DNA of 64,000 bases from Cynocephalus volans. Lineage: Eukaryota; Chordata; Mammalia; Dermoptera; Cynocephalidae. Both the position numbers and the translations under genes were made by a program. Shown here one piece after another: positions 1 through 12,120 of this stretch. The stretch covers positions 69,735,852 through 69,799,851 of the forward strand of contig NC_084463.1 of the NCBI RefSeq assembly GCF_027409185.1. The letters run 5' to 3'. Below the pieces are notes generated by a model, which was not told the origin of the DNA, did no database searches, and saw only the letters and a list, made by a program, of their open reading frames with translations. The stretch's first letter is position 1, and each line of letters opens with the position of its first letter.

Positions 1-360
1 AAATTTTCCAAAACAGATATAAAAATGGCCAATAGCACATGAAAAGATGTTCAACATCATTAGTCATTTGGGAAACAGAAGTCAAAACCATATGAGACAC
101 CACTTCATACCTGCTAGAGTGGCAATAACAACAACAACAATAATAATAATGAGGAGGAGGAGGAAGAGGAGGACAAGAAGGAGGAGAAAATAACAGGTGT
201 TGGCCAGAATGAAGAGAAATTGGAACCCTTGTGTGTTGCCAATGGGAATGTAAAGTGGTAAAGCCACTGCGGAAAATACGACCCACCAATTCCACTCAAG
301 AATATTTCTATCCAAAAGAATTGAAAGCAAATTCAAGCAGATATTTGTGCACCATTGTTC
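1..360 (+). repeat. LINE-1 ORF2/3' fragment
   Basis: This stretch reads as the sense strand of the 3' part of L1 ORF2. It has the typical run about cells tracked through 'atggccaa', 'catcattagtca' and 'tcaaaacca', ending near the conserved 'tctatccaaaag'. A purine-rich microsatellite (AAC/AAT then GAG/GAAGAG units, about 128-186) interrupts it. It is truncated by the window edge and has no intact reading frame. Confidence 0.8.
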
Positions 361-453
361 ACATGTTTCTCAAGGCATCATTGGTAAAAAGAGTGGTATT
401 ATGACCTGATATTTAAAAAGAGTAATATTATGACATGATGATGTCTCTTTCAG

Positions 454-705
454 GCCACAGAGTTATTGCTGAGAACATCTGCAGCCCACCACAGTACAGG
501 ACCTTGAACGGCCCATTTTTGGTGTTCGTGTCCCACAGCATCCTAGGTGAAATCTGTGAGATTAAGCACAGTGATAAAAAAGAAAAAAAAAAAAAAAACA
601 GATGTGTTTGTTGCTGTAAGTCCCCATATTTCAGATTTTTGACAACCGCAACTTCCCCCATCTGAAGGAAAAACCCTAGGTCATCATCACCTAAGCCTGC
701 AGAGG
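454..705 (+). pseudogene. psi-A exon 6 remnant (p20 active-site exon)
   Basis: A usable acceptor (tctctttcag) precedes 454 and a GTGAG donor follows 705, as in functional caspase genes. One frame reads FLVFVSHSILGEIC, matching the catalytic-histidine block (FLVFMSHGILEGIC); the His is kept and the next Gly is Ser. An A-rich expansion near 576-598 shifts the frame. Near the end the DNA still resembles the DKPKVIIVQACRG block, but the Gln codon before Ala-Cys-Arg is TAA. The catalytic Cys codon TGC survives. Confidence 0.85.
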
Positions 706-1800
706 GTGAGTTCTAATGGGGTCCAGAGATCAGAGTGGCATGTGTCATGCAGGGTTGTCATGCAGGGTGAGGCTTGCACTATGTGTTTTATATTTAGTAA
801 AAATGCCCTGAGCCTCAGTTTACTGCAATTATACCAAATAGACTTCTTTGGAAATAGCATTTAGGTGTGGGGATAGGGAAACTGATAAGCAACTTAAATG
901 TAAATTATCTGTTCTCAACGAATCATAGCAAATTGTCATGATACTAATGTTAATTCTAAATTATCTTCATGTAGAATTATTAAAATTGGGCATGAAATGG
1001 CTTTAATTTCAACATTTGCTAGTCAAAATTTTATGATCTCTGACCTGAAAAGTATTTCACATGATAGTAAAGAATCAAAATTGAACATAATGCAAAATAA
1101 GTGAAAGAAGCCAGACCCTAAAACTATATATTATATAATAACATTTATACAGCAATTGGAAAAAGGCAAAAATATAGGGACAATATCAGACCAATGATTG
1201 TCAAGGGCTGAGGATCAAAGCGTTATTCTATGTGTTGATTGCAGTGATAGTTACATGACTATACATATTTGCCAAAATTAAACTGTACACCTCAAAAATA
1301 AGATTTTAGTGTACATAAATTATACAACAATAAAACAAAAAATTATTATGGCAATAATTTTTCCTGTACATTTTTTTACTTCAAACTTTAATGTAATTAT
1401 ATCACTTGGGGAATGGTTTAAAAGAAAGAACTAGCAATGGGAAAGAAAGAGAATGAAAAGATTGGTTTAGAATTTCATGTCTGTTATTGAATAGAGAAGA
1501 TATTTCCTTCCTTGGCTTTGTTTTATTGTTATTTTGCTATCACTAAACGAAAAATTGCACCCTTTACTTAGAAATAGTCAATGGTAGTTTTTAGCATTAT
1601 TATTGCCCCTGATCACTGAGTACCTTCTAGGTCCAGAAGGAGATGGCTATTCATTGACCTCCTGTTAGACCCATACTCTGTGTGTGTGTGTAATTAGTTG
1701 GACATCTTTGTAAAAGGATATCCTATTGGGTTAGTTGTAAAAGGATTGCTAAAATGAGTTCAGCAGTGAATAGTAAGTAACAGGATATTGTCTCTATACC
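706..1800 (+). other. psi-A intron with an old L1 3' end
   Basis: No gene is seen. About 1095-1345 matches the 3' end of an old L1 in sense orientation ('gtgaaagaagccagac', a 'gtgatagttacatgac' block, then an A-rich end). The rest is AT-rich unique sequence with a short GT run near 1680. Confidence 0.55.
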
Positions 1801-1939
1801 CAACGTAGAGAGGTGTGGGTCAGAGACTCTCTGGTGACCTCAGTGGACAGCTCTTTACAGTCTCCAGAGAACTTGAGGCAAGACGTTACTCACAAGGACC
1901 ATGTGGAGGACGTCATTGCTTTCTGCTCTTCAGCACCTT
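1801..1939 (+). pseudogene. psi-A exon 7 remnant (interdomain linker and p10 start)
   Basis: From 1810 to 1938 one frame is open and reads like the CASP4/5 exon 7. It starts VWVRDSLVTSVDSS, continues through SPENLRQDV, and ends with DHVEDVIAFCSSAP, where family members have [14 protein letters not shown]. The acceptor AG expected just before the exon is gone (it reads 'ctataccc'), so the exon could not be spliced in normally even though its frame is intact. A GT follows at 1940. Confidence 0.85.
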
Positions 1940-2193
1940 GTACACGTCTTTCATTGGTGGGTAAGGATTTGTGCAGATGAAGCCCGTCTGCCTACAAGAT
2001 TTGGCAAATTATTATATTACAGGAAAGAGTTCAGACTACAAACCTTTGGAAGGGATTTTTACAGGAATGGGAAGCCCACCCAAGTTTCTTCAACCTTCTT
2101 TTACAGCTTCTTTGTGGTGGTCCAACTTCCTTCTGCTTCTCCATTCCCCCAGTTGCCAGTCTTCCATATCTTCCTAGTAAGTGATTCGTCAGC

Positions 2194-2215
2194 ACACACA
2201 CACACACACACACAC
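2194..2215. repeat. (CA)n microsatellite
   Basis: A short perfect CA dinucleotide run lies in the psi-A intron. Open frames crossing it are chance products of the repeat. Confidence 0.9.
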
Positions 2216-2589
2216 AGCAGTGTTGTCTTAGTGAGTCTACTACACATAACGGTATTGTTTTTACTGCTGAAGGGACCTGAAATGAAAGAAAATGTGACCT
2301 CCTTTCCAAAAAGTATATATTGTAGTTTGGAAAATAAGAAATCTAGATATGAAATATCATTAAATATCAGCAAAGAAGGGAGAGCACCTGGTAAATTAAA
2401 AGTATATCCTAGGAATAGTAAAGAGTTTTAGAGGATCAATTCCAAAGTGATCATATTTAAAGTGATATAATTTGAAAAAGGAAATAATATAGTAGAGAGA
2501 AGAGAATTCCCAGGGGAATGCAAGGCCTCCAGGCAAAGCAGAAAGAATTTCTAAAATGCTCAAACAAAAGCTTAGTCTTACTTAACATG

Positions 2590-2800
2590 TATTATTTATT
2601 GAATTATTTTTATCTCTACATATATACATTTATTCTTATCTGCATATGTATACTTATTATTCACACATCTGCCAGGTAAACTGTAATATCTCACTTTCAT
2701 AGATAAGGAAGCTGAAGCTCAGAAAAATTATATAGATTGCCTAAAGCAGCACTGGCTTTATTTCCCAGGTATGAATCCAAGCCAGTTTAATGATTGTCAG
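2590..2800. repeat. MIR-like SINE remnant
   Basis: It shows the MIR signature of 'tttcatagataaggaagctgaagctcagaaaaatta' type sequence: a degenerate 'fewer cells, then gaaactgaggctcagag' core. It is old and heavily diverged. Confidence 0.5.
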
Positions 2801-3462
2801 TAAATCAACAAAAACAATACAAAGGCTATATGATTTAGAGGTTTTGGACCATTACAAACTCAGAAACATGCTGACTTTTGAGCCCAGAAAGGGCTACTGA
2901 AAAAAACAGAACATAGCTGTCTTAGTAAAGGCAGTCTCTGTCCAGGACTGATCTGGGAAATGGCCCAACCAGCGCTCCCTCAGAGAAAGAACCCTCAAAG
3001 TTATTGGCTGGCTGATCTGTTATCTGGAAAGGGCATTCATTGTATGATTTAGAAGAATCTTCTGAGCCAAACAGATGAGGGTCCAAGAACTGCTCCATCA
3101 CTTTGTAGCTGTTCTGCCTTGAGTAAATTTTGAAGATTAAGTGAAATAATATTTACTAGAAAATATTAACTACGGTACAAATGTCTCAGTTTTACATTCT
3201 GAACCACAGAACTATGATTCTAGAGTCCTATTCCTCCCTCACCTGTGATGCTATAACCCCTACATAATGTCTTGTATGGTTCAGTCTACGTCAATCATGT
3301 TACTCTTTGTATATAAAGCCAAGTACAAAAATCTGAGTATTTATTTTTCCTAAAATAAATAAATAAATAAATTAGCTTAAATCTGTCTAAAGTTGCTACA
3401 ATCTATGACTGTTTTGAGAGGATGAAACCTATAGATAAAGATTTATCATTTTTTTTTCACAG

Positions 3463-3572
3463 ATAATGTCTTCTAGAAAAGTGCAAATGGTTCTCTCTTC
3501 TTCACACAACTCATAAATTATATCCAAACATATTCTTGATGTTGTCACCTAATTAAAACCTAAGAGCCATAT
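3463..3572 (+). pseudogene. psi-A exon 8 remnant (p10 middle exon)
   Basis: A pyrimidine tract and AG at 3461-3462 lead into 'ataatgtcttctag', matching the conserved HNVSW start of exon 8, with the Trp codon turned to TAG. Downstream the frame reads FFTQLINYIQTYS, then a TGA where Trp is expected, then CCHL, against the CASP4 pattern FITQLITCFQKYSWCCHL. Two stops and a degraded 3' end make it non-coding. The end coordinate is set from the usual 110 bp exon length. Confidence 0.85.
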
Positions 3573-4339
3573 TATCTGTTACATACATTTATTTCTTCAT
3601 ACCAACCAAATGTCTATCATAACCCACCTACATGTTTTATGCAAATGACAGGATATTATTCACACTGCAACACACCTTGCTTTTTAATTATTTCCAAAGT
3701 ACTAAGCTCCGATAAACAAAGAAAGTTAATACATGCTGAACTTCTGGATCAAAATATTAAAAAGTTGGGAGATAAGGAAGAGAAAGAAATATTTTATTCA
3801 TACAGAAATATACAATCTATGATGATAAGCTGTGATATAAAATAAATTTTACTTAAATATTCAGATTATGGAAACAATTTTGATGTAAAATTGAGGTGAA
3901 AATTTATAGTTAAAATCTAGAAGTTAGAGACTCTTGCTTCCAGCCAAGATAGCTTAACAGAGACATAACATACATTTCTGTCTAAAATGAGCAAATAACA
4001 AAAAGACAAAATATATAAGGCAATGGTTTTTAATATACTGGAGATTAGACAATGGATACTGATCCATGAGAAATGGGAAGCAAACATGGGTAAGACTTAC
4101 AACTACCTCAGTTTATTATCTTGAGAATTTCCAGGGCACATTGCAGGGAAGTATAAGCAAGGCAGAACCTGACAAACTCACAGAGTTGAGGACACGCAAC
4201 TGAGAGTCCATGGAGAACGAAATGCCTAGAGCTCACAGGACATGAAGCCAAAGAGCTACACACAGAGAGAACTATGGGTATCTTCAGAAGATTCCCGTCA
4301 AGTATTTAGCAGAATTCTTTTCAGCATGTGTGTTAGAAA

Positions 4340-5490
4340 ATATTAGCAAACTACTCACCCAAGGGATTAATATCCAGAATTTGCAAAGAACCTAAACAAC
4401 TCAACAGCAAAATAGTAACAACAACAACAAACAAACAAAAACACCCAGATAATCTAATTTAAAAATATGCAAATGACCTGAATAGACATTTCTCAAAAGA
4501 AGATATACAAATGGCCAACAGGTATAGGAAAAAATGCTCAACATCGCTAGTCATCAGGGAAATGCAAATCAAAACCACAATGAGATATTATCTCACCCAA
4601 GTTAGAGTGGCTCTAATCACAAAGATAAACAAGGAATGCTGGCGAGGATGTGAAGAAAAGGGAACTCTTACATACTCTTGGTAGAAATGTAAATCAGTAC
4701 AGCCAGTATGGAAAACAATGTGGGAGTTCCTCACAAAACTAAAAATATAATTACCATATGATCCAACAATCCCACTGCTGGGTATTTATCCAAAGGAAAA
4801 GAAGTTAGCATTACCAAAGAGATATCTGAACTCCCATGTTTATTGCAGCTCTCTTCACAATAGCCAAGATATGGAATTAACCTGGGTGTTCATCCCCAGG
4901 TGAATGAATAAAGAAAATTAGGTATATACACACAGTGGAATACTACTTAGCTGTGAAATAGATTAAAATCCTGTTTTTTGCAGCAACATGGATGAGCCTG
5001 GAACATGTTATGTTAAGTAAAGTTAGTCAGACAAAGAAAGATGAATACACATGTTCTCGCTCATATGTGGAAGCAAGAAAAAAAAAAAGTTGAACTTTTA
5101 GAATCAGAGAGCAGAATTGTGGTTACTAGAAACTGAGAAGGGGAAAGGAGGGCGATAGGGAAAAGTTGGTTAATGAATACAAAATTACAGCTAGATAGGA
5201 AAAAATAAATTTTGGTGATGTATATAGTCCTAGACATCCATAATTGTTAATTATAATGTTAACTATAACTATAATTAACAATTATTTATTGTATGTTCTC
5301 AAATGGCTAGAAGAGAGGAGCTCAAAGTTCATACAAAAAAATGTTTGTGATGATAAATATGCTAATTACCATGACTTGATCATCACAAATTGTATACAGG
5401 TACTGGAAGATAGCTGTGTATGTACCCTATAAATATGTACAATCTATGCATATCAATCAAAAAATAAATAAATTCCCTTAAACAAAAAAG
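4340..5490 (+). mobile_element. Younger 5'-truncated LINE-1 nested in old L1
   Basis: Sense L1 ORF2 3' end and 3' UTR: a 'gacatttctcaaaagaagatatacaaatggccaa' type block, the 'gggtatttatccaaag' block, the 'gtggaatactac' block, then an A-rich tail with AATAAATAAA near 5463. It is markedly less diverged than the flanking element. It is truncated at 5' and has stops throughout. Confidence 0.75.
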
Positions 5491-6505
5491 AAGAGAGGCA
5501 TACTACAAAGAAAAAAAGAAAAGGATGTCAGCAGATTATTGCAGAAATAATGCATGCTAGAAAAGACCAGTAAACAACAATATCAAAAGTTATCCTAAAA
5601 TTCTAAGTCCTGGAAAAGAAAATGTTTTTTAAAAACAAGGTGGCAATAAGACTTTTTAAAGCCATGTGAAAGCCAAAATATTCCATTACAAGAGACTTAC
5701 TACAAGAAATATTAAAAGGGTGAAAGCACTGGAAATAGCAACAATACAGACAAATATACATAGATATACACATATATGTGTATATATACATATATGAAAT
5801 ATGTATACACATACAAATGTATATACATGATAATTGGATGTTTAAACAAAAATAATAATAATGTAGTATTGGTTGTATAACATATGTAAAAGTAAAATAT
5901 ACGAAAACAAAACAAATTCTGGGAGGGGGGAAATGGAATTCTACTATCATAAATTTCCTACATTATAGGCAAGTGGTAGTACAATCAAATTATATCACCA
6001 CAAGGCAAAGGTGTAATAATTTAAATTTGTATACTATAAACTCTGGATTAATCAGTAAAATAACAAAATCAGGAATTATAACTAATAACACAACAAAGAA
6101 CATTAAACAATATCATATTAATACTCACCCAATACAAAGCAGAAAAACTGGAAAGAGGGCAAAAAACAGGTACTGCAAATTTTAAAAAATGGAGAAAGAT
6201 TATAGATTTAAATCAAAGCTTATCAGTAAAGACATTAAATGTAAATGGTCTAAGCACAGCAATTAAGTATTAGATATTGTAAGACAGAGAAGATATGGAT
6301 AACAAAATCCAACAACTCGATCCAATTGGCACGTAGAGAAAATTGCAACCAATGATAGTGACATAGACAATATTTTCAAGCACATATGGAATAGTTACCA
6401 AAATAAAGCATATTTTGAGCCAGAAACAATTATCGGTAAATTTTAAATGATTCAATTTATACAACATATGTTCTCTAATTAGAACAAAATAAAATTAGAA
6501 ATCAG

Positions 6506-8175
6506 TCTTTTCCCCAATGTTTGTTCTTGGTGCCTTTGTCAAATATCAGTTGGCTATAAATATGTGGCTTGATTTCTGAGTTCTCTGTTCTGTTCCATTG
6601 GTCCATGTGTCTTTTTTTATGCTAATACCATGTTGTTTTGGTTACTATAAGTTTGTAATATAGTTTGAAGTCAGGAAGTGTAATGCCTCTGGTTTTACTT
6701 TTTTTGCTCAGGATTGATTTGACTATTTGGGGTCTTTTGTTGTCCCGCATGAATGTTAGAATTACTTTTTCTATTTCTGTGAAGAATGTCATCAGTGTTT
6801 TAATGGGAATCACATTGAATCTGCCTTCTCAATATATGGTGCTGGGAAAACTGGATATCCATTCGTAGAAGAATGAAACTTGATCCAGACCTCTCACCAT
6901 ATACCAAAATCAACTCAGAATGGATTAGAGACTTAAATATAAGGCCTGAAACTTTAAATCTCCTGGAAGAAAACATAGGGGAAATGCTCCAGGATTTAGG
7001 ACTAGGGAATGACTTTATGAATAACACCCCAAAAGCCCAGGCAACAAAAGAAAAAAGAAAAAAATGGGATTATATCAAACTAAAAAGCTTCTGCACAGCA
7101 AAGGAAACAATAAGTGAAAAGACATCCAACAGAATGGGAGAAAATATGTGTGAACAATGCATCTGACAAGGGATTAATAACCAGAATATATAAAGAGCTC
7201 AAACAACTTTATAACAACAACAACAACAACAAAACCCAAATTATCCAATTAAAAAATGGGCAAAGGAGTTGAATAAACATTTCTCAAAGGAAGACATACA
7301 AATGGCCAATAGGTATATGAAAAAATGTTCAACTTCATTAATCATCAGGGAAATACAAATCAAAACCACTTTGACATGTCACCTCACCCCAATCAAACTG
7401 GCTATTATAGAAAAGACAGAGAATAACAAATGCTGGAGAGAATGTGGAGAAAGAGAAATCCACCTACCATGTTGGTGGGACTGTAAATTAGTACAGCCAT
7501 TATGGAGAACAGTATGGAGGTTCCTTAAACTTAAACAACTATAGATAGAACTTCCATATGATCCAGCAATCCCACTACTGGGGATAGCCAGAGGACTGAA
7601 AAACACCAGGTATAAAGAATACTGCACTCCCATGTTTATTGCACCTCTATTTACAATGGTTAGGCAATGTCCATCGATGGACAACCTAAATGTCCGTCGA
7701 TGCATAACTGGATAAGGAAATTGTGGTATATATACACAATGGAATACTACTCAGCCATAAAAAGAATGAAATTCTACCACTTGCAAAAATTTGGATGAGC
7801 CTGGAGAAAATGATTCTAAATGAAACGACCCAGGTACAGAAAGAGAAATACTGCATGTTCTCACTCATAACTGGGAGCTGAACCCATAAATAAACAAATG
7901 AACATTAAAGAGAGACAGAGAAAAAGGAAGAAACAACAATCACAGTAATACATTGAATTTTTAGAAAATTAGAGGTGGAAAAGAGGAGGGGAGGGAGAGA
8001 GAGAGAGGGGCTAATGAGCAATTGGTCAACAGACACAAAGAATGATTGCGCACTGTAATGATGAATAAGCTACCCATACTGATCCAACCACCACACTTTG
8101 TACACAATTATTGAAAATCAATGTTTACCCCACATATATGTATAAATAAATAAATAAATAAAATTATAAATAGTA
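6506..8175 (+). mobile_element. Twin-primed (5'-inverted) LINE-1 insertion
   Basis: 6506-6835 is antisense ORF2 sequence, and at about 6836 it switches directly to the sense ORF2 C-terminal and 3' UTR sequence, which runs to a tail of AAAT repeats near 8140-8170. The two parts abut in L1 coordinates, which is the hallmark of twin priming. Imperfect direct repeats (AAATAAAATTA then a diverged continuation) lie just before 6506 and at the tail, consistent with a target-site duplication. The sense part keeps short open stretches but no full ORF2. Confidence 0.8.
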
Positions 8176-10704
8176 GAAAGGTCTCTAAAGAATCTCTACA
8201 TATTTGACAATTAAATGATACATTTCTAAATAACACATAGGTCAAAGGAGAAATTAAAATGGAAATCACAAATTCATTTTGACTGAATGTAAATTAAAAC
8301 ACAACATATTATACTTTTAGTTTTTTAAAAAAAGAAAATCAGGAATTCATGGTTGGTTTAATATTTGAAAAATCAACCATTATAATTACTTATGTTCACA
8401 AACAGAAATGGAATGAAACTTTGTTGAGACATGAAAAAAAAAAAAAGAAAAAGACAAAAGAAGAAATCAAGAAAAAAAAATCCATAGAACCATCTCAGTA
8501 GACAAATAACACCCAACCATTTAACAAAAATCCAACATCCCTTATAAGATTCTCAGCAACCTAGGAGGAGAACTTCCTTACAGTTATAAACAATACTACA
8601 AAAACACTGTAACTAACACCATATTTAATGGCAAAATATTGAATGTTTATCCCCTAAAATTAGGAATAAGATGAAGACGTTTGTTCTCATTAGTTCTACT
8701 CAACGCTATACTGGAGGTTCTAACCAGTACAATGAAGCAAAGAAATTAAAATTAAAATGTCCATGTTTTCAGAAGACCTGACTATCTATTGAAATAATCT
8801 AATGTAATCTATAAAAAAGCAACTAGAAACAAGTGAGATTAGCATGGTTGCATAATATAAGCTCAATATTAGTAAATGAATTGAATTTCTATATACTGAC
8901 AATGAGAACTAATATTTACAATAATGCCAAACATATAAAATATTTAGGGATAAATATCAGAAAAGACAATAAAGACTGGTACAACACTGGAAAGCATGAT
9001 GCATGGTGAGAGAAATTAAAGACTCAAATAAGTGTAGAGGTGTATTATATCTGTGGTTAGAAGATTCACTGCTATTAAGTATTATTTCTCCCCAAATTGG
9101 TATATAGATTCGATTTAAGGCATTACTGAAAAAATACTACCAGGCATTTCTAATACAATTGATATGTTTTTCTGCATCTCCTATAAAAATGCAAATAATC
9201 TATGTTAGCCAAGAGCAATGTTGGAAGGCTAATACTACTGAATTTCAATGATATAATAAAGCTACAGTAATCAACAGAGTGTGGTATTGATGTCAATGGC
9301 AAATAATTTGGACTCCAGAAATAGAGTCAAATATATATGGACAACTGATTTTTGACAAAATTAGAAGTACAATTTAGTGAAAAAGAAATAGTTTTTAATA
9401 AATGGTACAGTAACAATTGGAATATATACATATGTTAAAAAAGAACTCCTATTCACCCTAGAGCCATATACAAAGACTAACCCCAAATATAAACTATACC
9501 TAAATACAAAACATATAATTTTAAATCTTCTAGAATAGAAATTAGGAAAAAAATTTAATAACTTTGGGTTATGCAAATATTTATTAGTCATGACACCAAA
9601 AGCACAATCTATTAAAAATGATGAATTTGACTTCACGAAAAATGAGATTGTCTGCTCATCAAAAGACATAACTAGGAGACTGAAGTGACAACTATAAAGT
9701 GAGAGAAAATATGTAAATTTTTATATGCACAATTGATAATATATAAAAAACTTTAATAATATGTAAAGATTAATAATATATAAAATTTTGCTTATAATAT
9801 ATAAAGAACAAGAAATCTCAAAATTTAAATACAAAAAAGAAAAAACTAAAATAATTCAAAAGATTTGGAAACACGTTTCACAAAAATATTCTCATGGCAA
9901 AGTAACACATAAGCAAATATTCAACTTTATGAGTCATGGGGTAAGAGCAAATTAAAATTAAAATTAATAATAATGAGCACTTTTTAGAATGGATAAAATT
10001 TTAAAAACTGAGTACACTAAATGTTGGGGTGTATGTGGAGAAACTGTAACTCTCAGATGCTGCTGATGGGAATGTAAAATGGCACAATCACTTTTTGGAA
10101 AATATTTCAGAAGGTTCTTAAATAGCTAATTACACATCTACCACATGAGTCAACAATCTCTGCTCTGTATATTCCAAGAAAAATTAGCGTATGTTCATAC
10201 AAATATTTGACATGAATATTTATAACATCTATATATGTGATAGTTCAAACCTAGAAACAATTTAAATGTCCGTCAATAGTTCAAAGGATAAATAACTTGT
10301 GGTATATCCAAACAATGGAATAGTACTCACAATAAAAAAATACTATTCTTGGATGAGTCTCAAAATAATTATGCTGAGTTAAAGAGGTGAGACCAAAAAT
10401 TATACTCACTGCATTATTTTATTTACATAAAATTATCTAAAATACAAACCAGTCTATATTGACAGGAAGCCTATCAATATTTTCTTTGGAATTGAGAGGC
10501 AGTTGGAATGGGAGGGATTAAAAAAGGTCACAAAATTTTTTTTGAAGGTGATAGATATGTTCATTTTATTATATTAATTGTGGTGATAGTTTATGGGTGT
10601 ATGAACATGTCAGAATTTATCAAATTGTGTACTTTAAATATGTGCAGTTTATTAAATATCAATTCTACCTCAATAAAACACTTTTTTAAAACGTTAGGAT
10701 CAGA

Positions 10705-11100
10705 AACAGTTGATTGGATGGGTCAGCTTGCTGGAACTGCCATAACAAAATACCACAGACTGGGTGATTTAAACAACAGAAATTTATCTTCTCACAGTTC
10801 TGGAGCTTAGAAGTCTGAAATCAAATTGTTGGCAGGAACAGTCTCTTCTGATCTGTATCTCCTTTGCTTGCAGATGACTGCCTTGTCATTGTATCCTCAC
10901 AGGGTTTTTTCTCTGTGTGTGCACGTCCCTGGTGTCTCTCTGTGTGTCCAAACTTTCTTTCTTTAGGAGGACACTAACAGCCTCATTTTAACTTAATCAG
11001 CTCTATAAAACGCTATCTCCAAAATCAGTCACATTCTGAGGTACTGGCTTCAGCATGAAGTTTGGTGGGGGGGGGGGGGACACAATTCAATCCATAACAT
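10705..11100 (+). repeat. Interspersed repeat of the 'ataccacagactgggt' class
   Basis: It begins 'gctggaactgccataacaaa' and ends 'cacaattcaatccataac', a common mammalian interspersed repeat arrangement. It resembles the sequence at about 35,660-36,090 and, more distantly, 15,045-15,385. I cannot name the family with confidence. A poly-G run lies near 11068. Confidence 0.6.
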
Positions 11101-11356
11101 TGAGATCTTGGATTCTGTAGCAATTCATCTGAAGATAAAGTTTAGGCTCTGATTTGAGGTATCTAGTTTTGGGTGTCAGTAGAAGTTGACAAAATAATTA
11201 AGGGCTTGGCCCCTTCTAAGAGTTGTTACAGCTCTTCTCCCCTCACATCCCTGCAAGTGTCCTCAGTCCCAATCATACTTATCATGTTGGCTCATGGTAC
11301 GATTGGTTCTCTATTTCTGCTTGAGGGGCAGAACTCAAAACTCTTTTTCTTTTTAG

Positions 11357-11455
11357 GTTCTACAATCATTTGAAGAACCAGGTGTAAAAGCCCAGAGGCC
11401 CTCACTTGAAAGACAAATTATGACCAAATCTTTTTACCTCTTCCCAGGCAATTAA
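11357..11455 (+). pseudogene. psi-A terminal exon (p10 C-terminus)
   Basis: After a good acceptor (tctttttag) the exon is exactly 99 nt with an open frame ending in TAA, the same length as the CASP1 terminal exon at 52216-52314. It reads VLQSFEEPGVKAQRPS, then LERQIMTKSFYLFPGN and stop. The family pattern is VQQSFE, then KAQMPT, then FYLFPGN. The Arg of TRYFYLF (here TKSFYLF) is substituted. This exon alone keeps its frame, but the exons before it do not. Confidence 0.88.
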
Positions 11456-11529
11456 AATGAGTAAGTACCTACAGATGATGCTGCAAAAGTTGGTTATACA
11501 AATTGAGTCACTCTTGTCATACCCCGAAT

Positions 11530-12120
11530 AAACCAGAGTTGAGGGGCCAGGGGGAAAAAAGTCCTTGGGGCACATAGCACTTGGTCCAAAAATTTTCCGC
11601 AAGCCCAGCTACTAAAACAGCTTGGTGCAACTGCAAGACCAGTTTTACCTAGTAGCTACTGGAACAACCTGCCATGACTCAGAGACTAGCGTTACCTACC
11701 ACCATTGACTCACCAATCAGAGCTTACTAGCTCCCAAAAACTTTGCTAGTGCCAATGAGCTTTCTTCTAAAACAATACATAGTATTTTTCTCTCCAGTAG
11801 AACTCCCAACCCTTTCTTTGTTCTTTGGCCATACCAGAGACTACCCCAGGCAATGTGTGTGTCCCAGATTTAAATTCTGTTTTTCCCAAATAAAAAGTGT
11901 TTTTTTAAAGATTTGTGTCTCTATATGTTCATTTGACTTCAACATACTTGGCATCAAAAGCGAGGGTTTCCAAAGTAGACTCACCTCGGAGAGAACAATG
12001 GCTTCTGGAACTGTGGCATGAAGTACCCACACACCTAGGCTCCTTGAACTCCCACTTCCATGGGTTGCTGCTTTTCTCCCCAGGGAGTCTCTCTCGTTGA
12101 ACTCCCGTTATTTTTTCCTT
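11530..12120 (+). mobile_element. Endogenous retrovirus LTR with a short leader fragment
   Basis: About 11530-11945 looks like an ERV1-type LTR. It contains a 'caccaatcagagc' CCAAT-like motif, an AATAAA near 11890, and an end at 'tttgacttcaaca'. It is followed by 'tacttggcatcaaaagcgag', which resembles a retroviral primer-binding-site leader. The following ~170 bp may be leader sequence. No gag, pol or env frames are seen. Boundaries are approximate and the exact family is not determined. Confidence 0.55.

Larger units (their letters stand above)
3930..10690 (+). mobile_element. Old LINE-1 interrupted by younger L1 insertions
   Basis: A single old L1 in sense orientation appears to run from a 5'/ORF1-like start ('gagactcttgcttccagccaagatagc') through ORF2-like sequence to a 3' end near 10690 ('aattgtgtactttaaatatgtgcag' and 'cctcaataaaac'). 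Sequence on both sides of 4340-5490 and of 6506-8175 reads as one element, so those two intervals are later insertions. The whole block sits in the last intron of psi-A and explains why exon 9 lies nearly 8 kb from exon 8. No frame is intact. Confidence 0.7.
454..11455 (+). pseudogene. Caspase-4/5-like pseudogene psi-A (last four exons)
   Basis: Four consecutive exon remnants in the correct order and orientation match the 3' half of an inflammatory caspase: the p20 catalytic exon (454-705), the interdomain/p10 start exon (1801-1939), the p10 middle exon (3463-3572) and the terminal exon (11357-11455). The residues resemble CASP4/5 more than CASP1, for example WVRDS in exon 7 and a terminal FPGN rather than FPGH. 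The gene is dead: the Q of the QACRG active site is a TAA, exon 8 has TAG and TGA at its two Trp positions, the exon 7 acceptor is lost, and about 6.7 kb of L1 sits in the last intron. The 5' exons would lie left of the window. It sits upstream of CARD18, where humans carry a caspase-4-like pseudogene (from memory). Orthology is inferred. Confidence 0.85.

Noticed and set aside
2065-2150. Possible psi-A exon 8 around 'atgggaagcccacccaag'
   Set aside because: Resemblance was weak, and a much better exon 8 with acceptor and aligned residues was found at 3463-3572.
1901-2431. 176-codon open frame on the + strand
   Set aside because: It overlaps psi-A exon 7 in a different frame from the caspase homology and crosses a CA microsatellite; no protein-like features.
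11743-12021. 92-codon frame
   Set aside because: Lies in the LTR and leader of an endogenous retrovirus with no homology to a protein that I can see.
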